Source: Desulfovibrio sp. UBA2564 (lineage in GTDB: Bacteria > Desulfobacterota > Desulfovibrionia > Desulfovibrionales > Desulfovibrionaceae). Taken from it: 7,946 nucleotides of DNA. This document shows positions 6,340 through 7,946 of the stretch, one piece after another. Made by a program: the position numbers and the translations under genes. How positions within the stretch are numbered: position 1 is the stretch's first letter; each line of letters opens with the position of its first letter. Where the stretch lies: NCBI GenBank assembly GCA_002340305.1, contig DDLU01000075.1, forward strand, positions 1 through 7,946. Direction: 5' to 3'. Under the pieces are notes generated by a model. It saw nothing but the letters and a program-made list of their open reading frames with translations, had not been told where the DNA came from and did no database searches.

Positions 6340-6885
6340 ATGTCATCTAAGAGAATACTTCTTCATGCTTGCTGTGGGCCGTGCTCCATAACTACAATTG
6401 ATAAGCTGCGTGATCAGGGTCTTGAAGTTTCCGCGTTTTTCTACAATCCGAATATTCATCCCTTGCAGGAATACCTGCGCCGTAGGGAGGGCTTCCTTGA
6501 AGTCTGCGAAAAGATGGGCGTGAAGGTCATCGGCAGGCTGGATGAATATGATTCCAAAAAATGGTTCCGCAACGCCGCTTTTCGCGAAGCCAATCGCTGC
6601 TTTCATTGTTATGCGGACCGTCTGGAGCGGACCCTTTCCCTTGCCAAGCGTGGCAATTTCGATTTTTACACCACCACTTTACTCTACAGTAAGTTTCAGC
6701 AACATGAACGCATTGCCGAGCTTGGAAAAGACATGGTCGGAAAAAGTAAGTGCGAATTCTACTACTACGATTTCCGCGAAGGCTGGAAAGAAGGCATTGA
6801 ACGTTCCAAGGAAATGGGCATTTACCGCCAGCAGTACTGCGGTTGTCTGTACAGTGAAAATGAGCGCTACGAGAACGATCTTTAA
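6340..6885 (+). CDS. queH: Epoxyqueuosine reductase QueH
   Basis: A 181-residue protein of the QueH (former DUF208) family, which reduces epoxyqueuosine in tRNA to queuosine, the last step of queuosine synthesis, as an alternative to the cobalamin enzyme QueG. All family motifs are present: LLHACCGPCS (7-16; C11, C12, C15), FYNPNIHPLQEY (34-45), RCFHCYADRLERT (86-98; C87, C90), FYTTTLLYSKFQQ (109-121) and YRQQYCGC (162-169; C167, C169). These cysteines fit the iron-sulfur cluster, extra iron and redox sites known for the family. Length is usual. No strong ribosome binding site precedes the ATG at 6340. The upstream 120 bases are repeat DNA and I see no convincing promoter there. A possible tiny gene and a terminator follow. 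Confidence 0.95.
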   Translation: MSSKRILLHACCGPCSITTIDKLRDQGLEVSAFFYNPNIHPLQEYLRRREGFLEVCEKMGVKVIGRLDEYDSKKWFRNAAFREANRCFHCYADRLERTLSLAKRGNFDFYTTTLLYSKFQQHERIAELGKDMVGKSKCEFYYYDFREGWKEGIERSKEMGIYRQQYCGCLYSENERYENDL

Positions 6886-6902
6886 ATAGCTCAGGGTGCT
6901 TT

Positions 6903-6971
6903 ATGGACACCATGAAAATCTTCGCTTGTTTAAATGTTTTACTGTGGTTATTCTGTAATAAGTCATTGTAA
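6903..6971 (+). CDS. Possible 22-residue hydrophobic small protein
   Basis: An ATG frame of 22 codons plus stop lies between queH and its terminator. AGGG sits seven bases before the ATG, a good ribosome binding distance. The peptide begins MDTMKIFACLNVLLWLF and ends in a short polar tail with a lysine, so it could be a tiny membrane peptide. It ends three bases before the terminator stem, as a true last gene of an operon would. A frame this short can arise by chance, and no family is known to me. Confidence 0.3.
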   Translation: MDTMKIFACLNVLLWLFCNKSL

Positions 6972-6974
6972 TCG

Positions 6975-6996
6975 AAAGTAGCTTTGCTGCTTTTTT
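6975..6996 (+). terminator. Rho-independent terminator after queH
   Basis: AAAGTAGC pairs with GCTGCTTT (eight pairs, one wobble) around a TTT loop, and the T-run 6991-6996 continues past the stem. It ends the queH transcript (with the tiny ORF, if real) 32 bases before the universal stress protein gene, which therefore should have its own promoter or rely on read-through. Confidence 0.75.
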
Positions 6997-7027
6997 ATAT
7001 TTCGACAGCAACAGGGTACGGTGAAAC

Positions 7028-7861
7028 ATGGAAAAGCATCTTCTTGTATGTGTTCGTGAGGATAGTTCGGCTTCTTATGCGGTCAGATTTATAAAGAATT
7101 TTTTTCATTCCCCTTGTGATGTGCGTATCACTCTTTTTCACGTGGCTCCGCCCAAGAGTTCGTGGAATAAAGGGACTCTTTCCAAGGGACGCAAATTGCT
7201 GGATGATACCCGGCAATGGTTCATCGACCATAATTTTTGCGAAGAAAGCAAAATTGATGTGAAAAGTATTTATTCGCGTGGCAACACCGCCCGTGAGATA
7301 GTACAGGAAGGGCACAAGGGCATGTATGACGCGGTCATATTGGGCCGCCAGCCTCAATCTGCGCTTGAAGAATTTTTCGATTACAGCGTGGGCAGCAAGG
7401 TTATCTGGGAAGAGATTGACTTCCCGCTTTGGTTCTGCAAATGCCCGCAAGAGATTCCGCGCAAGGATTTATTGCTCTGTGTGGATGAGGATTTCCCCTC
7501 ACAACGAATTGCGGACCATGTAGGCTTCGTGCTCGGTGATAATCCGAACCACGGCATAATCATGCTGCATGTGCACGATTCCAAGGAAAAGGGTGCGGTT
7601 ACTGCGGAAGATATTTTTTCCATTACCCGCCAGCACCTTGAAGGTAACGGCGTGGCCCCGGAGCGTATTAAGGAATTGGTTCTTGATGGCGATAACGTAG
7701 CCAGGGCAATTCTGGATCATGTTGCTAAAAGGCCTTACGCCGTAGTTGCAGCCGGACGCGGCGTACACGACAAGACCGCAATCGAAAAATTATTCCCCCG
7801 TTCGCTGAGTGTTAAGCTTTTGCAAGAACTGGAAGGGGCTGCGCTCTGGATAAGCAGGTAA
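7028..7861 (+). CDS. Tandem universal stress protein (two UspA domains)
   Basis: A 277-residue protein made of two UspA-type alpha/beta domains. Domain 1 (about 3-138) opens with HLLVCVREDSSASYAVRF, has the strand ITLFHVAPP (34-42) and ends near YDAVILGRQPQSALEEFF with VGSKVI (121-126). Domain 2 (about 146-277) opens with DLLLCVDEDFPSQRIADHV, has IIMLHVHDS (177-185) and ends near YAVVAAGRG (237-245). The ATP-binding UspA members carry G-x2-G-x9-G-S/T here; in both domains this is incomplete (GRQPQ and GRGVHD), so ATP binding is doubtful, or at least not of standard type. It should be cytoplasmic. The exact role of such proteins is unclear; survival of stress is the general theme. The ribosome binding site is weak (AGGG eleven bases before the ATG). 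A terminator separates it from queH. Confidence 0.87.
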   Translation: MEKHLLVCVREDSSASYAVRFIKNFFHSPCDVRITLFHVAPPKSSWNKGTLSKGRKLLDDTRQWFIDHNFCEESKIDVKSIYSRGNTAREIVQEGHKGMYDAVILGRQPQSALEEFFDYSVGSKVIWEEIDFPLWFCKCPQEIPRKDLLLCVDEDFPSQRIADHVGFVLGDNPNHGIIMLHVHDSKEKGAVTAEDIFSITRQHLEGNGVAPERIKELVLDGDNVARAILDHVAKRPYAVVAAGRGVHDKTAIEKLFPRSLSVKLLQELEGAALWISR

Positions 7862-7884
7862 TTCCAACTGATATTTAGTTGGAA
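7862..7884 (+). terminator. Hairpin after the universal stress protein gene
   Basis: TTCCAACT pairs perfectly with AGTTGGAA (eight base pairs, seven-base loop), starting at the base after the stop codon. Only ATTTG follows, so the U-tract is poor. It may terminate weakly or protect the 3' end of the mRNA. The repeat copy just beyond may finish the job. Confidence 0.45.
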
Positions 7885-7900
7885 ATTTGCCATCCAAGGT

Positions 7901-7946
7901 GGCGAAGCCATAATAAAAAAGTTTGGGATTCTTAAACCCTTTTGTA
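7901..7946 (+). repeat. Palindromic dispersed repeat, copy 2, cut by the window edge
   Basis: GGCGAAGCCATAAT, an A-run, then GTTTGGGATTCTTAAACCC and TTTT match copy 1 (6313 leftward) in the same order. The longest exact match is ATTCTTAAACCCTTTT (7928-7943 against the complement of 6273-6288). The copies are in opposite orientation. The expected second palindrome arm, AAAAGGGTTTAAG, should lie just past the window end. Confidence 0.7.

Noticed and set aside
6926..6954. Promoter-like TTGTTT-N17-TATTCT upstream of the Usp gene
   Set aside because: Both boxes are weak, and a transcript from here would meet the terminator at 6975-6996 at once.
1..7946. CRISPR arrays, tRNA or rRNA genes, insertion sequences, phage or defence genes
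   Set aside because: No regularly spaced repeats, cloverleaf-like segments, transposase motifs or known defence domains were seen on either strand.

Overview
The window looks like ordinary chromosome from a moderate-GC, Gram-negative bacterium. The gene set is a DEDD exonuclease of YprB type, a membrane-anchored PilZ protein, a heptosyltransferase-like GT9 enzyme with a cysteine cluster, QueH and a tandem Usp protein. Together with palindromic intergenic repeats built on CTTAAACCCTTTT, this suggests a marine sulfate reducer of the Desulfovibrionaceae (Maridesulfovibrio-like). That assignment is inference from gene content and style, not from a marker gene.

Layout. Positions 60-1049 (-) encode a class I SAM-dependent methyltransferase of unknown substrate. 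Positions 1322-2179 (-) encode a YprB-like DEDD nuclease with a helix-hairpin-helix-like N-terminus and a strong intrinsic terminator. A 215-bp divergent intergenic region with several dyads separates it from a PilZ-domain membrane protein at 2395-3351 (+), a probable c-di-GMP receptor. Positions 3352-3616 hold no gene, but carry a hairpin repeat/terminator reading rightward and a GC-rich terminator for the converging leftward operon.

Positions 3617-6212 (-) look like a three-gene leftward unit. It runs from a GT9 glycosyltransferase with a C-terminal helical extension (4665-6212), through a structured leader, to an acidic helical protein of unknown function (3977-4582) and a small helical protein resembling flagellar chaperones in style (3617-3970). 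A role in glycosylation or assembly of a surface structure is possible but unproven. Next to the PilZ gene this gives the segment a possible motility/surface theme.

Positions 6213-6339 are almost entirely a palindromic repeat element. It also supplies the probable ribosome binding site of the GT9 gene. Rightward genes follow: queH (6340-6885, queuosine synthesis), a possible 22-codon hydrophobic peptide gene (6903-6971), a terminator, and a tandem universal stress protein (7028-7861). A second copy of the repeat runs off the right edge.

I found no tRNA, rRNA, CRISPR array, transposase or phage gene, and no clear previously undescribed multi-gene system. The points most worth a second look are the GT9 plus helical-protein operon, the dyads in front of the PilZ gene, the tiny ORF after queH, and the repeat that doubles as a translation signal.
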